Source: Hypsibius dujardini (lineage: Eukaryota > Tardigrada > Eutardigrada > Parachela > Hypsibiidae). From it: 25,000 nucleotides of DNA. The translations under genes and the position numbers were made by a program. The stretch is taken from positions 1 through 25,000 of the forward strand of contig LRSR01005150.1 in the NCBI GenBank assembly GCA_001579985.1, read 5' to 3'. The notes below the pieces were generated by a model. That model searched no databases, was not told the origin of the DNA, and saw nothing but the letters and a program-made list of their open reading frames with translations. Positions 10,043 through 20,046 of this stretch are shown here, one piece after another; the stretch's first letter is position 1; each line of letters begins with the position of its first letter.

Positions 10043-10544
10043 TTTTTATACTGATAGGACTTTCGTTTCCGGACAGCTAGTCACTGAATACTTCAGGGTT
10101 TTTACATATCTGCGAACGTTGCTCTTTTGCTGGGTCTATGCCTGTGAATCTCATGGCAACCTTTGTAAAGCGTTGGGCGGTTCTTTTCCCGCGGTTTGAT
10201 CTTCGGGCGTGTTCTGACCGAGGCATTCTAAGCCCGCTGGGTCGATAGCACCTACGCATCCGCCCAATAAAATGCGAAGCTGCACGGGCGTGTCGGTCAG
10301 AAAAGCTTTTGTCAGGCGTGACTGTGCATGTGTTCTGTCCGCTTTGCTGTAGTATATCCGATTCTGTGGTCCTGCTCCGGTAACTATAGCGATCGTCCTG
10401 AGCGGAACGATACATGGGGACATGTGCTTCTGAGATGTTTTCGAACTTAGGAAACCCGGAAAAGCAGAGAAGGCAGAGTCAGACTTGCAGGGACAAAAAA
10501 CAGAGTGACCGACCGATCTAAGTACGAAAGTCAGGCCGGCAGTC

Positions 10545-10616
<72 letters not shown>

Positions 10617-10833
10617 TGGCAGGCACACAGATAATGATGCTTCCTTGGGGGCTTTTTTTAACGACCAGATCAGCGTCGCAGATTAATAGTGAAAACAGCT
10701 GATCAGGTTCGTAGCTTTCGAATATCTAGTACAGGCGCGCAGCACCGATAAGCGACTTTCTCCACTATCCAGCTTCCCTCCTCAGCCACAAATCCTCCTT
10801 TGTCACTCTTCTATCTGCTCGGCGTGATAAATA
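10043..10833. promoter_or_regulatory. Divergent CIMIP1/MTAP intergenic region
   Basis: This 791 bp region lies between the start codons of CIMIP1 (minus) and MTAP (plus) and presumably holds both promoters. A minus-strand open frame at 10077-10415 has no recognisable family and no splice support. A (GACA)n block that turns into (GGCA)n occupies 10541-10624. A pyrimidine tract followed by CTCAG (ending 10785) lies 48 nt upstream of the MTAP ATG and could be a 5'UTR-intron or trans-splice acceptor. Confidence 0.5.
10541..10624. repeat. (GACA)n-(GGCA)n compound microsatellite
   Basis: About eleven GACA units run directly into about eight GGCA units upstream of MTAP. Confidence 0.95.
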
Positions 10834-13147
10834 ATGGGCAAAATCAAGGTGAGAAAGTACCTTTCAAAACACTGCAAATTTTACTCGCTGACACCGCTTC
10901 AGGCATACGCAATAGAAACAGGGCTAGTCGGCCTAAGACCAACGGTGTACTGCGCACTGCGCGTAGTCATTGTGAAAAGTCGCTTGATTTCTACTCAATC
11001 TCATTCATACCGGTGATTGTCGTGGTATCAATGCTTATTTATTTATCGGGAATGCATATATTTTCCTAATCTAATCTTTATTTTTCCTCTTATTCTTTCC
11101 TCAGATTGGAATTATCGGAGGCACCGGGTTGGATGAGCCGAACATCTTGAAAAACCCGGTCGCTAAGGAAGTCCACACACGCTACGGGGCGGTACGTTGA
11201 TTGATTGATTGATGCGCATGAATGATTGAATTTTAATTGAGCTTTTACATTTTTAATCATTCCCCTGTTTGCTGGCCTTTCCTGTTTTTTCCTGCCTCAC
11301 GTTATTTTACGGGCACGACCTCTTTGTAGCCGTCGGATCGTCTCATCGCAGGGCAAATCCATGGCGTGGACGTTGTCCTCTTGGCCAGGTCTGTTCCATA
11401 ATTCAATTTTTGCAAGACCATTGATTCGGTCGCTTGATTGATTAAGTTAAATGAAAATATCATTATTAGTTCATCAATCAATGGGCAAAGCTGACGAAAT
11501 TGTGTTGCATCTTGCTAATGTTTGCCTTTTACAGGCACGGTCGTAATCACACGATTCACCCGAGTCAGGTCAACTACCGCGCCAACTTGTGGGCATTGAA
11601 GGAGGAAGGATGCACGCACGTTGTGGTGACCAACGCGGTCGGCTCGCTGCAGGAACACATCGCACCGGGTGACATTGTTATAATGGACCAGTTTGTTGAC
11701 AGGTACTTCTATCATCTCTCTTTCACGATGTTTTTTTCTGTCTGCCGGTCTATCTTTCTGTTTGTCCGTTTGTCTGTCTGTCTGTCTGTCTGTCTTTCTG
11801 TCTGTCTGTCTATCTGTCTGTCTATCTGCCTGTCTATCTGCCTGGCTATCTGCCTGGCTGGTTGTCTGTCTTTCTGCCTGCGTGTCTGTCCGTCTCTCTG
11901 CCTGTCTGTATGTTTATCTAATCTGACATCCACACCGATCTTCGATCTTGCACGGTCTCTGGTTGTGTTTCAATACGTATTGTATGTACTGTTCCTTATC
12001 CTTTTTTTGTTTTACTAATCAGGACCACTAAGCGAGAACAGACCTTCTATGACGGGACCGTGAAGAGTCCGCCGGGCATCTGCCACATTCCGATGGCCTA
12101 TCCGTTCGACCAAGAGACTCGTCAGGTAATTACTTTATTCAGGTTTTGAAATTCAGATTTTATTTTAAAATCGGAATATTATTTTACGCGAGATTGCATA
12201 AAAGTGGAAAGAACGGATAGGCGTAGATAATACGACAACGTAGTATGTCTACTGGAAGTGTGAATCCTTACAGATTCTGATTGGCGTCGCTGACGAGTTG
12301 AAGGTGAAATACCACCCAACAGGGACCATCACGGTTATTGAGGGACCACGCTATTCTACCAAGGCCGAGAGTCTCTTGTTCCGCTCTTGGAACTGCGACA
12401 TCATCGGAATGACGTCTGTACCGGAGGTTCGTGAAATATGGGATTCCTGTCTACCTGTATTTCTATTCATCTGTGTTTTGCTTATCGTCCTGTTTGCCTG
12501 TTTGCCTTGTTTCTTGGTTATCCGGCTCACGCCGCAGCTCATTCCACTATGTCGGGTCATCATTCTTCTTCGTTCTAAATGTTTCTCTTCAGTGACCACC
12601 CCTAAGTCACAGTCACTGGGTTTATTCCAGGTCGTCTTGGCGAATGAATTGGGACTGGCCTACGCTGCCATCGGTTAGTACTTAGTAGTATCGATATATC
12701 GTATCGGGATTTGATACCTTAGCTCTCCAATTTGGAGAAGGATGCGTAAAATAACAAATCGCATTGATTTCAGGTTTGGTCACCGACACCGATTGCTGGA
12801 AGGACGGCGAGCATGTCACGGCCGATTTGGTCGTGCAGCGTTTCAAGGAGTTTGCCACACTGGTGGTGGAAATTTTATCCCGTTCCATCGAAAAGATGAA
12901 AGATTATGACTGGGGCCCGATGATTGCTCGCCGGGAGGTACGAGTATTGCACATTTCATGTAAATGTGTTCCTCGATTGCTAGGATAACGAGCAAATGAA
13001 AATTTAGACGTCTGCCTGTCTGTCGGGATCTTTATTTTTCTCGCTGCCTAGCTGCCTTACCTGCTTGCCTGGGTGCCTATATATTTGTCTATTTATGTCT
13101 GCCTGCCTGTCTGTCTGTCTGTCTGTCTGCCTGTCTGCCTGCCTGCC

Positions 13148-13194
<47 letters not shown>

Positions 13195-13420
13195 GTGTTA
13201 AACAGAAAGGCTGACAGAAATCGATACCGTCATCCTGTTCTTGAAATGTTTCTCAACTTATTAGAAAATGCTAGTGGACGCCATCATGGTCCCGAAGGAG
13301 CGCACCCATTCGGCAGCTGCAGCGGCGGATTCAAACCCCAAGGGCGGGAGTGGTGATTCTGCGCGAACCGTTTCTCCGACCGGTGCGCCGGCTCAGCTGG
13401 TGGAGCGCGATTTACCTTAA
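10834..13420 (+). CDS. MTAP: S-methyl-5'-thioadenosine phosphorylase
   Basis: MTAP splits methylthioadenosine, a polyamine by-product, into adenine and methylthioribose-1-phosphate in the methionine salvage pathway. Coding exons are 10834-10848, 11105-11191, 11330-11388, 11535-11702, 12023-12125, 12274-12426, 12631-12673, 12774-12937 and 13265-13420, all GT-AG and in phase, giving 315 residues (human 283). Key motifs are [12 protein letters not shown] (6-17), [11 protein letters not shown] (53-63), TNAVGSL (86-92), [12 protein letters not shown] (166-177), [11 protein letters not shown] (189-199) and VTDTDCWKD (212-220). The aspartates at 214 and 216 match those that bind adenine in the human enzyme, where the motif is TDYDCW. 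The tail after VPKE adds about 40 Ala/Ser/Gly-rich residues. TGTC arrays fill introns 4 and 8. Confidence 0.97.
11735..11922. repeat. TGTC array in MTAP intron 4
   Basis: (CTGT)n with CTAT and CTGG variants, same strand as the gene. Confidence 0.9.
13010..13198. repeat. TGTC/TGCC array in MTAP intron 8
   Basis: Degenerate units lead into a nearly pure CTGT run at about 13149-13195, on the gene strand. Confidence 0.9.
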
Positions 13421-13673
13421 TTAAAATTATCGCGTAGGAATTTTGTCAGATTGACCTACCCCATCGATGGTGCGACAATTTATTTGTCCCAATTTGAATG
13501 GAATTTATTCCGACCCCGAGTCTAGGCTTTCTCGTGCGCTTGTTAAGTATGAATACAGTAGATGACTTGTAGCTCGGTCAGCTTTGCCCTTTATCGAATC
13601 TGTTTCTTGACTGTGTCTGACTTTTGGACCATCGATGGGTGCAAATTTATTTTTATGGTGAAAAGAAGTTAGG

Positions 13674-13911
13674 TAGTATGAGGTGAAATCTATATTTCGG
13701 CTCACCACCCAAACAGTCGATAAATCTGCTCACTCAAGTGTTTCTCTTCGATGGCAGGTGCTTGATTGTTTGATTTTTTGCATTATAGTCTAGTTTCTAT
13801 AGCACTTCTGGAAAGTAAACAATCAAGCACCTGCCATCAACGAGAAACCCATGAGTGAGCTGATTTATCGATTAAGTGGAGGATGAGCCGAAATACAGAC
13901 TTCTCATACTA
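13674..13911. repeat. Long imperfect inverted repeat (foldback), arms of about 100 bp, 41 bp loop
   Basis: The left arm 13674-13773 and the reverse complement of the right arm 13815-13911 agree in order over TAGTATGAG, TATTTCGGCTCA, TCGATAAATC, GCTCACTCA, GTTTCTC and the longest block GATGGCAGGTGCTTGATTGTTT. I estimate the arms at about 80% identical by eye. No ORF lies inside. It could be a foldback/MITE-type element, or it could form a hairpin in the 3'UTR transcripts. Confidence 0.85.
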
Positions 13912-14040
13912 AAATACACGTCGTGGGTTGATTGTTGATTGGCCAGTCATCTGTGCTCTAAAACTAAATGCCCTTCAGTTCTGACACGGACTGTTCCGAC
14001 AAGCTCAACAAGCAAAAAAATAACACTCTATTACCACTGG

Positions 14041-14046
14041 TTTATT
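14041..14046 (-). terminator. Candidate poly(A) signal of NOP10
   Basis: AATAAA on the minus strand (TTTATT on plus), about 250 nt past the NOP10 stop codon. Inferred from position and motif only. Confidence 0.45.
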
Positions 14047-14294
14047 ACAAAACAACGTGGACCCACATAAAATTAACTCGTGGTTCTACGGGTGAGAAAA
14101 TTGGAAAGCAGTGACATCGCATTAATTGATTGATTGATTAGCTGAACTCAATGGAAAAAGGTCGCGACTGCTAAAGTACGAAACAATGGTTCTTCCCACT
14201 GTCAATCCATGATCCCAAGCAGCGGAATTTCTTCCATTTCAGTCGATTACGATCATGAACGGCCGAAAAGATCAGAGTTCAAGTCAGTCCGGTC

Positions 14295-14842
14295 TTACTC
14301 TTCGGGAACGATTGGCTGTTGAGTGAGGAGCAAGCCGAATCGCTTCTTGATGGTGACACGCTGCTTGGAAAACTTGTCTTCCGGTGAGAATTTAGCTACG
14401 GAAGAAAAGTGAGTGAGAAAGAAATTATGACGCTTTGTTCAAGAAAATGAATCAATAAACATGCAGATCAATTTTCTGCTGTGAGTGGTTCGTTGATTGA
14501 TTGATTGCTATGAAAAACCGGTAAATACAAAGGAATCGACAAACGTACGATTGATTGACCTATTGATTGGAGAATTTTGCGATATTGATAAACACAACAA
14601 TCAATTCAATCAAGCGATGCAGAGTTCGATTGAATAATCGGCATCCCTTTACCTGGATGCGCCGTCAATGTAGGATTACCGCTCGGGTCCAGGACCTGGA
14701 ATACATTTTTTGATACATCAATTTTGCTCAATCTTCCACAGGAAAAGTATGAGTGTGTGTGCATGAGCGAATTAAATTGTGGTAGAACCTTCATTGTGTA
14801 GACCCGGTTGTTTTTCTCGTCCAGATAGAATCGGAGTAGCAT
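14295..14842 (-). CDS. NOP10: H/ACA ribonucleoprotein complex subunit NOP10
   Basis: NOP10 is the small core protein of H/ACA snoRNPs and of telomerase. It bridges dyskerin and NHP2 during pseudouridylation in the nucleolus and Cajal bodies. Coding exons on the minus strand are 14842-14789, 14695-14653 and 14395-14295, giving 65 residues (human 64). The protein is conserved along its whole length: [18 protein letters not shown], then [20 protein letters not shown], then [17 protein letters not shown] and QQPIVPEE. The start gives the canonical N-terminus, so upstream in-frame codons are not part of the protein. It lies between convergent MTAP and co-directional IF1. Confidence 0.97.
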
Positions 14843-15386
14843 TGCTCTGCCGGCGCGGTGCGATACGATAGAATTCTGGCTAACTCCGAATGAAATTAAC
14901 ACGTATAAGGTTTAGTAAAAATTTCTTACCGAAAAGGAAACAAAATCACGAAATATTACTTTTTGATTGATTGCGACATTTCTCAGTACAATTCCAATTC
15001 CACCTACTGTGGAATTCTATTAGTAGGAATGCTGACAGTGGAATTCCATTCCTGCTCCATGTCAAGTGCAATTCCAGTGGACTGATCACTTCTGTCTTTT
15101 CACTCTTTTCGATGCATATGTCGTTTTTTGACTGGCTAACGGCTTTGTCCATTTTTGGCCGGACTTGTACGCCGAATTTTTTCCCGAATTTTTACACCAT
15201 ATCATATATGCGAAAAGCGATCATTCACCATATTCTACTGTATGAGGCAAAGCCAGAAAACACACGGCGATTTCCGGTCACCCATTCCTCATCACACTCA
15301 CATTCACACAGCTTATTTCCAAAAACAATTCTGTAGGGTTACAAGCATTCAAATTCACCCCTAGTCACGGACACATTTCATTGGGC
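14843..15386. other. Spacer between IF1 3' end and NOP10 5' end
   Basis: This 544 bp spacer has no supported coding exon and must contain the NOP10 promoter and the IF1 3'UTR. The outstanding feature is a cluster of GGAATT/AATTCC sites at 14985-15080. Confidence 0.5.
14985..15080. repeat. Cluster of AATTCC/GGAATT half-sites in inverted pairs
   Basis: At least six AATTCC, GGAATT or GGAATG cores lie within about 95 bp upstream of NOP10. They include AATTCCAC-CTAC-TGTGGAATT (inverted, 4 nt loop) and GGAATG...CATTCC enclosing TGGAATTCCA. GGAATG resembles a TEAD-type site, but this is only motif likeness. Confidence 0.6.
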
Positions 15387-16756
15387 TTATTTCTTTCCAC
15401 TCTGAGCCTGGGCACCCTGCAGGACAGCTTTGTTGCGCGCAATAGCATCCTGATGGATCTTGATCTGCTCCTCATGGAACTTGATCTCAGTGTCGAAGTG
15501 TTTCTTGAAATCGTCCAGCTGCACCTTCGACTGAAAGCACATACGACAAAAATGAAATTTATACACTCTCAAGGGTGCAATCAATCGGTCTCATGAGGCA
15601 ACGTTGAATTTCTAAGTCTTTTTAGAAGTGTCTTTAAACAATTGTTCTAAATAGTAGCCATAAAGGCTTTCAGTTTTAAATAAAACATACTTTTTGTTTT
15701 TTAAATAAAATATATTTTCTGTTTCATGCAAAACTGCAAACATTAAAAATACTATTTGAAATTACAGCGATTTTAATCGTTTAATCGTCCCAAAACTTAC
15801 TTTCGATATTCGTATAAATTTTATTTAAAATCACAAGAAACAAATGTGAGGCTTTTTCTTTGAATAAAATAATTATTATAAATAACGGGCTAAGCAGCCA
15901 ATTTAAATAATTTCATATTATTATTTAGTTCAAGCATGTTACATATTCGTTAAAAAGTAAACACTGGTAAAATGAATCTGCATGCATGAACGCTGAATTA
16001 TTTCGTCAAATAAATGCTGGTAAAACAAATAAATAAATTCATTCATCCAAGGATCGAACGTACGGCCATCAGGGAACGCGGTACAAAAAACAAGCGCTGC
16101 TGCATCTATTTCAGCACAACTATACACCAATCAATCAATAAATTAATCACTGCAAGTCAGACAGTACATGAACTGTCAATCCATCCATCAATCAACCACA
16201 CGAACACATGGCGATTCAGTTGCAAGGCGGGATGATCAATCTCAGACTCAGCTAAGAATCTCCCCCCTTTATGGTACCAATTTGCGGAAGTACTCCTCCT
16301 CCCGGGCCGCCTCGATCTTGCCGAACGCGCCGCCGGCATCCCGAATCGAGCCGCCACTGCCTCCGCCCTAAAAACAGGGCACAACAACACATGAACAAAT
16401 ACTGCACGCTAAAAGGATTCCCCTCAAATAAATCATTTACAGACCTTCCCACTTCCACTTCCCCAATCGCCGGTGTTCATTGTTCGAACACTGAAAAAAA
16501 GAGCCCACATAAAATTCCCAGGGAATGCAAATTAGGAATGAAAAAGGCAATCCGCGTGTGGCCATAATGCTGGACTGACCAAGTTAGAGGCAACAACCGC
16601 GTTGCGCACTACGGCTAACAGACCCGGTCGCAGAGCGCCTCTAACTTGATCATCCCACTATTATGACCACGTGAGGAAATAAGACGCAATTAAATTAAAA
16701 ACCTACGCAGTTGTCATTAGGGGGCGGATCTTCAGGGTGCTGGCGCGAAGAGCCAT
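15387..16756 (-). CDS. ATP5IF1: Mitochondrial ATPase inhibitor IF1
   Basis: IF1 blocks ATP hydrolysis by the F1Fo ATP synthase when the matrix becomes acidic. Coding exons on the minus strand are 16756-16707, 16490-16445, 16367-16278 and 15530-15387, all GT-AG, with phases 2, 0 and 0, giving 109 residues (mammalian about 106). Residues 1 to about 25 form a basic, Ser/Thr-containing presequence (MALRASTLKIRP...). The inhibitory block GGSIRDAGGAFGKIEAAREE (37-56) is nearly identical to the animal consensus. The C-terminal half (63-109) is a His/Lys/Glu-rich helix expected to dimerise as a coiled coil. The gene is divergent from LEO1, 436 bp apart. Intron 1 holds a short inverted repeat and intron 3 (15531-16277) is AT-rich with ATCA repeats. 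Confidence 0.93.
15531..16277 (-). other. IF1 intron 3, AT-rich
   Basis: This 747 bp intron has no coding content that I can support. It contains a two-copy unit of about 25 bp (TTTTAAATAAAACATAC and TTTTTAAATAAAATATAT, 15675-15722) and ATCA/ATCC runs at 16125-16200. Confidence 0.6.
16555..16673. repeat. Inverted repeat with arms of about 37 bp in IF1 intron 1
   Basis: The left arm 16555-16591 and the reverse complement of the right arm 16637-16673 share GTGG-CATAAT, a GG-TGA core and the perfect block CAAGTTAGAGGC. About 45 bp of GC-rich sequence separates the arms. It resembles a miniature foldback transposon, but no target-site duplication was identified. Confidence 0.7.
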
Positions 16757-17192
16757 GCTAAATCACACGGATAAAAGATCGCCTGCAAAATTCAGTCCCC
16801 GAAAAAAATTTAAATTGAATCAACGATTGCAATTTTAAACTGACCCTGTAGGAAATTATTTTTTAACTGGGGGGTCCAGCTGTATGTGAGTATCCCCCCT
16901 CGCCCCAATAAGACGGGCTTCAACTTGAACACGTGCTTTGACCAGTGTGTGAAGCACCTACGGGGAAGGTGCAAGTACTGTAGGGGAGACTTTCGAATTA
17001 TTTAAATCCTACCAAGTGATACTGTTTTCGGATAAACATTAAAAATTATTGAATTCCGGTTTTCACAAATTCTAAGGCGCTGCTTTATTCAGAATTCTTC
17101 AAAAATATAAGCACATTCCATTTCGCGCATTTATCGGAATTACTATTAGCCGTGAAAGGTGGGAAATTGTTCACGTGGAAGTCTGATTAAAA
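16757..17192. promoter_or_regulatory. Divergent IF1/LEO1 intergenic region with a GC-rich structured segment
   Basis: These 436 bp separate the IF1 (minus) and LEO1 (plus) start codons and should contain both promoters. The segment 16866-16995 stands out from AT-rich flanks. It has GGGGGG (16868) facing CCCCCC (16894), GCTTCA...TGAAGC (16918-16954), GCACCT...AGGTGC (16953-16972) and a CGCCCC box. Such structure could reflect a transcribed structured RNA or simply promoter elements. Confidence 0.5.
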
Positions 17193-19646
17193 ATGGCTGC
17201 CAGCTCCCAGGATATTTTCGGCTCCGACGATAGCAGTGACTCGGACGTGGAGGCCCCCTCTAATGGATTGCGCATCTCCCCGGTGCCGAAGGAAATGTCC
17301 ACGCCCACGCCCAAAAGCGGATCGGAAGCGGGAGGAGACACACCCGTCGTGGCGGAGGAGAGCGACGGCGACGGCGAGGGAGATTCTTCCCAACAGCCAG
17401 CGCAACACACTTCCGGCTTCACGCGAGTGCCCTCCGATGTGGAGGAAGACGATCCAGAGGAGGATTCAGAACGAGCGAATCCAAAGTTGGAGGACGGGGC
17501 CAGTGTAAGCTAGTCGTAAAAGCTGTGGAGTAGTTTGGGACGTTGATACATTGAGGTGGTCGCTAGATTGATTGATTGGCGTACGTGTTTTAGTTGCTCA
17601 GCTCATACAAGATTTGTGCGGTTGATTGATGAATTGAGGGTATTATTTATGGTTTTCATTGTTTTGATTGATTGATTGAGTCATTCGGTTTTTTTTGTCT
17701 CATTATGCATTCTTCTTGCAAATGCAAGATGTGATTTTTGTAATTTTTGCAGTGTCGTTCTGTAATTTTAGGAGCCGCAAATTTCCTCCCAAGAGGGCGC
17801 ACCCAAACCGGACGCCGATGTCGAGGACGACGAAGAGATTCGTATTGAAGCGGCGATGCGTCGGCTGGAACCGAATTTTGACGGCCGATTCTTCTACTGG
17901 AAGCAGCAGGACTTTCTCCGTGCTCAGACGGAGAACTTTGTGGCCGATGAGTATGAGGATGATTTCGAGGATTTTGAGGAAGACCCCCCGATGGAGACAC
18001 AGCAGGCCATCCATCAAGCGGTCAAAAATACGATGCGCTGGCGGTGGAACACTACGGAGGACGGGGTACGGGTACCGGAATCCAATACCAAATTGGTCAA
18101 ATGGTCGGATGGCAGGTACAGTATGTCTGAAGTATACCTGTCTGACGGTAATGTTACGAGCCTGACTGCCTGTAGGCATGTGTGTCTGTCTGCTTAATGT
18201 CTGTTAATTTCTGTTGATCGGACTGCTGATCGGTCTGGGTGTTTAATTCCCGATTTATCGTTTGGACAACTTTCTGCTTGACTGTTGGTCAGTCGGACTG
18301 TCTGTCTGTTAGTCTTTCCGTGTCTCTTCGTGTCCGTCTGTCTGTCTGTCGTCCGTCGCTTTGTCTCATTGTCTGTCGGTGTTATGTCTCTTTGCATGCA
18401 TATATGGGGTTTTTGTCGACATGCCTACTTGTCTACATGTCTCTTTCCTGTTTGGCGTCTTCCACGTTAATCTATTTGTCGGCCAATTTTCTGGCTGTCG
18501 ATCTCTCTGTGTGGCTTTGGCTGACACTTTTGCTCATGTTCCCGACGTGCTGCTTACTTGTCGTGTATAGAATTCACAGTGTGACTGCCTACGTTACTGT
18601 CTGTTTGCATGCATGTTTGTCTGTCTGTTTATCTGCCTGGCTACTAGTGTGTTCATGTGATTTACCACACGTCTGCTTACTTAACTGTCTGGATGGTTAT
18701 TTGGGTTCATGGCTGCTAGCCTGTATGTTCGGATTCTTGACTGTCTCTTTATGCATCAGGTATCTGTCTGACTTTATTATACGAGGGCTCCTAAATAAGT
18801 AATGTCACTTGGTTTTTGTAAACAAGATGAGAGGAGATAAAAACATTCTGCTAATATAAAAATGTAGAGGGGCGGCTGCTGACTTGGAAATTGGGAGGAG
18901 AATAAGATTACGGACAGAATGTTGTTGAGAGGGCATCCGCTGTGTGTCTTCCCCGAGCCGATTTATTCATTCTTTACCGAGCTGACTTACTTAATTCACT
19001 ATTTTCCCCTAATTTAACTAAGGTTGAGTTACTATAAACAGGGCCTAATTGCTTTCAATGCATGACAGGCTCTGAGGAAAAAGTGACATTACTTATTAAA
19101 GAACCCTCGTACAAATATTCGTATTGACACCTCTTTTACGGGACTTCATTTCTTCCGTTCTGCCTAGCTCTTCCATTGTGATTGGCAATGAGTACTACGA
19201 CATCTCCTTCATTCCCCTGAAAGGCGAGCACCATCAGCTGTTCCTGCGCCAGGGTACCGGCTTGCAAGGCGGCGTGGTGTTCAAAGAGAAGATGACCATT
19301 CGACCGGCCGTTGCGAATCCCCTCGCACGCAAGGGTCGGCTGACAGCGTCGGGACCGGCAGCCGTAAGTGGCATAAAAACCGACGAGAAGTCCCGCCGCA
19401 CCAACTACATGAACGAAGTAGTAGCGGAGGATCCCGAGAAAAAACGGCAAAAGCAGATGAAGCAGGAGGAAGATAAGCTGAAGGCGACGATAAAGAAGGA
19501 GACTGCTCAGCGTCGTATTAAGGAACGACATCACAAGTAAGTTAGACAGATTGATTGAAAGGCAGATAGACACACAGACGGACAGGTGGGCAGGCAGACA
19601 GTGAGTCAGTCTGACAAGCATAGATATGCAGACAGACAGACAGACA

Positions 19647-19683
<37 letters not shown>

Positions 19684-20046
19684 AATAGAGGGATACATAG
19701 ACAGTCAGAGGGGTAGACGAGTAGACAGACTGGCAGATCGCATTCACTACCTTGAATTTTTTTTAGCCGTGGCGTAACCAGTGGATTCCTGGAGGGCAAT
19801 GAGGATGAGGATGAAACGTCCATTGCCGCCATCAAGAACGCCTACAAACGCGGCGATTACACGCGACCAGTTTACTCGGACGACGACGACTCCGAAGCTG
19901 AGGGTCGCAAGAAGAAGCTCGAGTCCGCCAAGGATCTGGACGACTCCGATGAGGAGGATGACTTTGCGGTGAAGAAGAAGAAGACGGACGAGGGCGCCAC
20001 GAAGAAGCGTATCGCTCTCATCAAGGAGGACGACGAGTCTGATTAA
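17193..20046 (+). CDS. LEO1: RNA polymerase-associated protein LEO1 (PAF1 complex)
   Basis: LEO1 is a PAF1 complex subunit that travels with RNA polymerase II and supports elongation and histone modification. Coding exons are 17193-17504, 17772-18115, 19168-19536 and 19767-20046, all GT-AG and in phase, giving 434 residues (human 666; the N-terminal acidic part is shorter here). Residues 1-140 are acidic and Ser-rich. The conserved core spans about 145-285: FYWKQQDFL, a Glu/Asp-rich stretch, NTMRWRWN, KLVKWSDG, then IGNEYYDISFIPLKGEHHQ and LFLRQGTGLQG. A Lys/Glu/Arg helix ends RRIKERHHNRG, and the tail alternates acidic and KKKK blocks, ending DDESD. Intron 2 (18116-19167) holds a TGTC array and a mariner-like MITE. 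Intron 3 holds a GACA array. Confidence 0.95.
18180..18640. repeat. Degenerate TGTC array in LEO1 intron 2
   Basis: Variant CTGT/CTGC units, densest at 18297-18375 and 18597-18640, on the gene strand. Confidence 0.8.
18782..19109. mobile_element. Mariner-like MITE in LEO1 intron 2
   Basis: A 328 bp nonautonomous element flanked by TA on both sides (18780-18781 and 19110-19111). Its termini are inverted: CGAGGGCTCCTAAATAAG at the left, and the complement of the right end CGAGGGTTCTTTAATAAG, both continuing with AATAAGTAATGTCACTT. That is 26 of 29 positions identical. There is no transposase frame inside. TA duplication plus CGAGGG-type termini is typical of the Tc1/mariner superfamily. Confidence 0.85.
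19551..19735. repeat. GACA array in LEO1 intron 3
   Basis: Runs of AGACAGACAGACAGAC at 19630-19682 with variant units around them, on the gene strand. This is the complement of the TGTC array in intron 2. Confidence 0.9.

Larger units (their letters stand above)
13421..14294. other. Convergent MTAP/NOP10 3' spacer
   Basis: This 874 bp spacer separates two convergent stop codons, so the 3'UTRs of MTAP and NOP10 approach or overlap here. It contains a long imperfect inverted repeat (13674-13911) and a probable NOP10 poly(A) signal (14041-14046). The open frame at 13505-13708 (minus) is not supported by any family likeness. Confidence 0.6.

Noticed and set aside
10077-10423. Minus-strand open frames in the CIMIP1/MTAP spacer
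   Set aside because: Two overlapping frames of similar length, no recognisable domain, and they lie in the expected promoter region.
9975-13702. Shared 13-mer GGTGAGCCGAAAT at the CIMIP1 intron 1 donor and in the left arm of the 13674-13911 foldback
   Set aside because: Identity does not extend beyond the short string, so chance or shared donor-like sequence is sufficient.
16853-17005. ATG-less open stretch including NTCFDQC and GRCKYC, recalling small Cys-motif proteins such as Tim chaperones
   Set aside because: It has no start codon, spacing does not fit the twin CX3C pattern, and it lies in a divergent promoter. More likely chance coding in GC-rich sequence.
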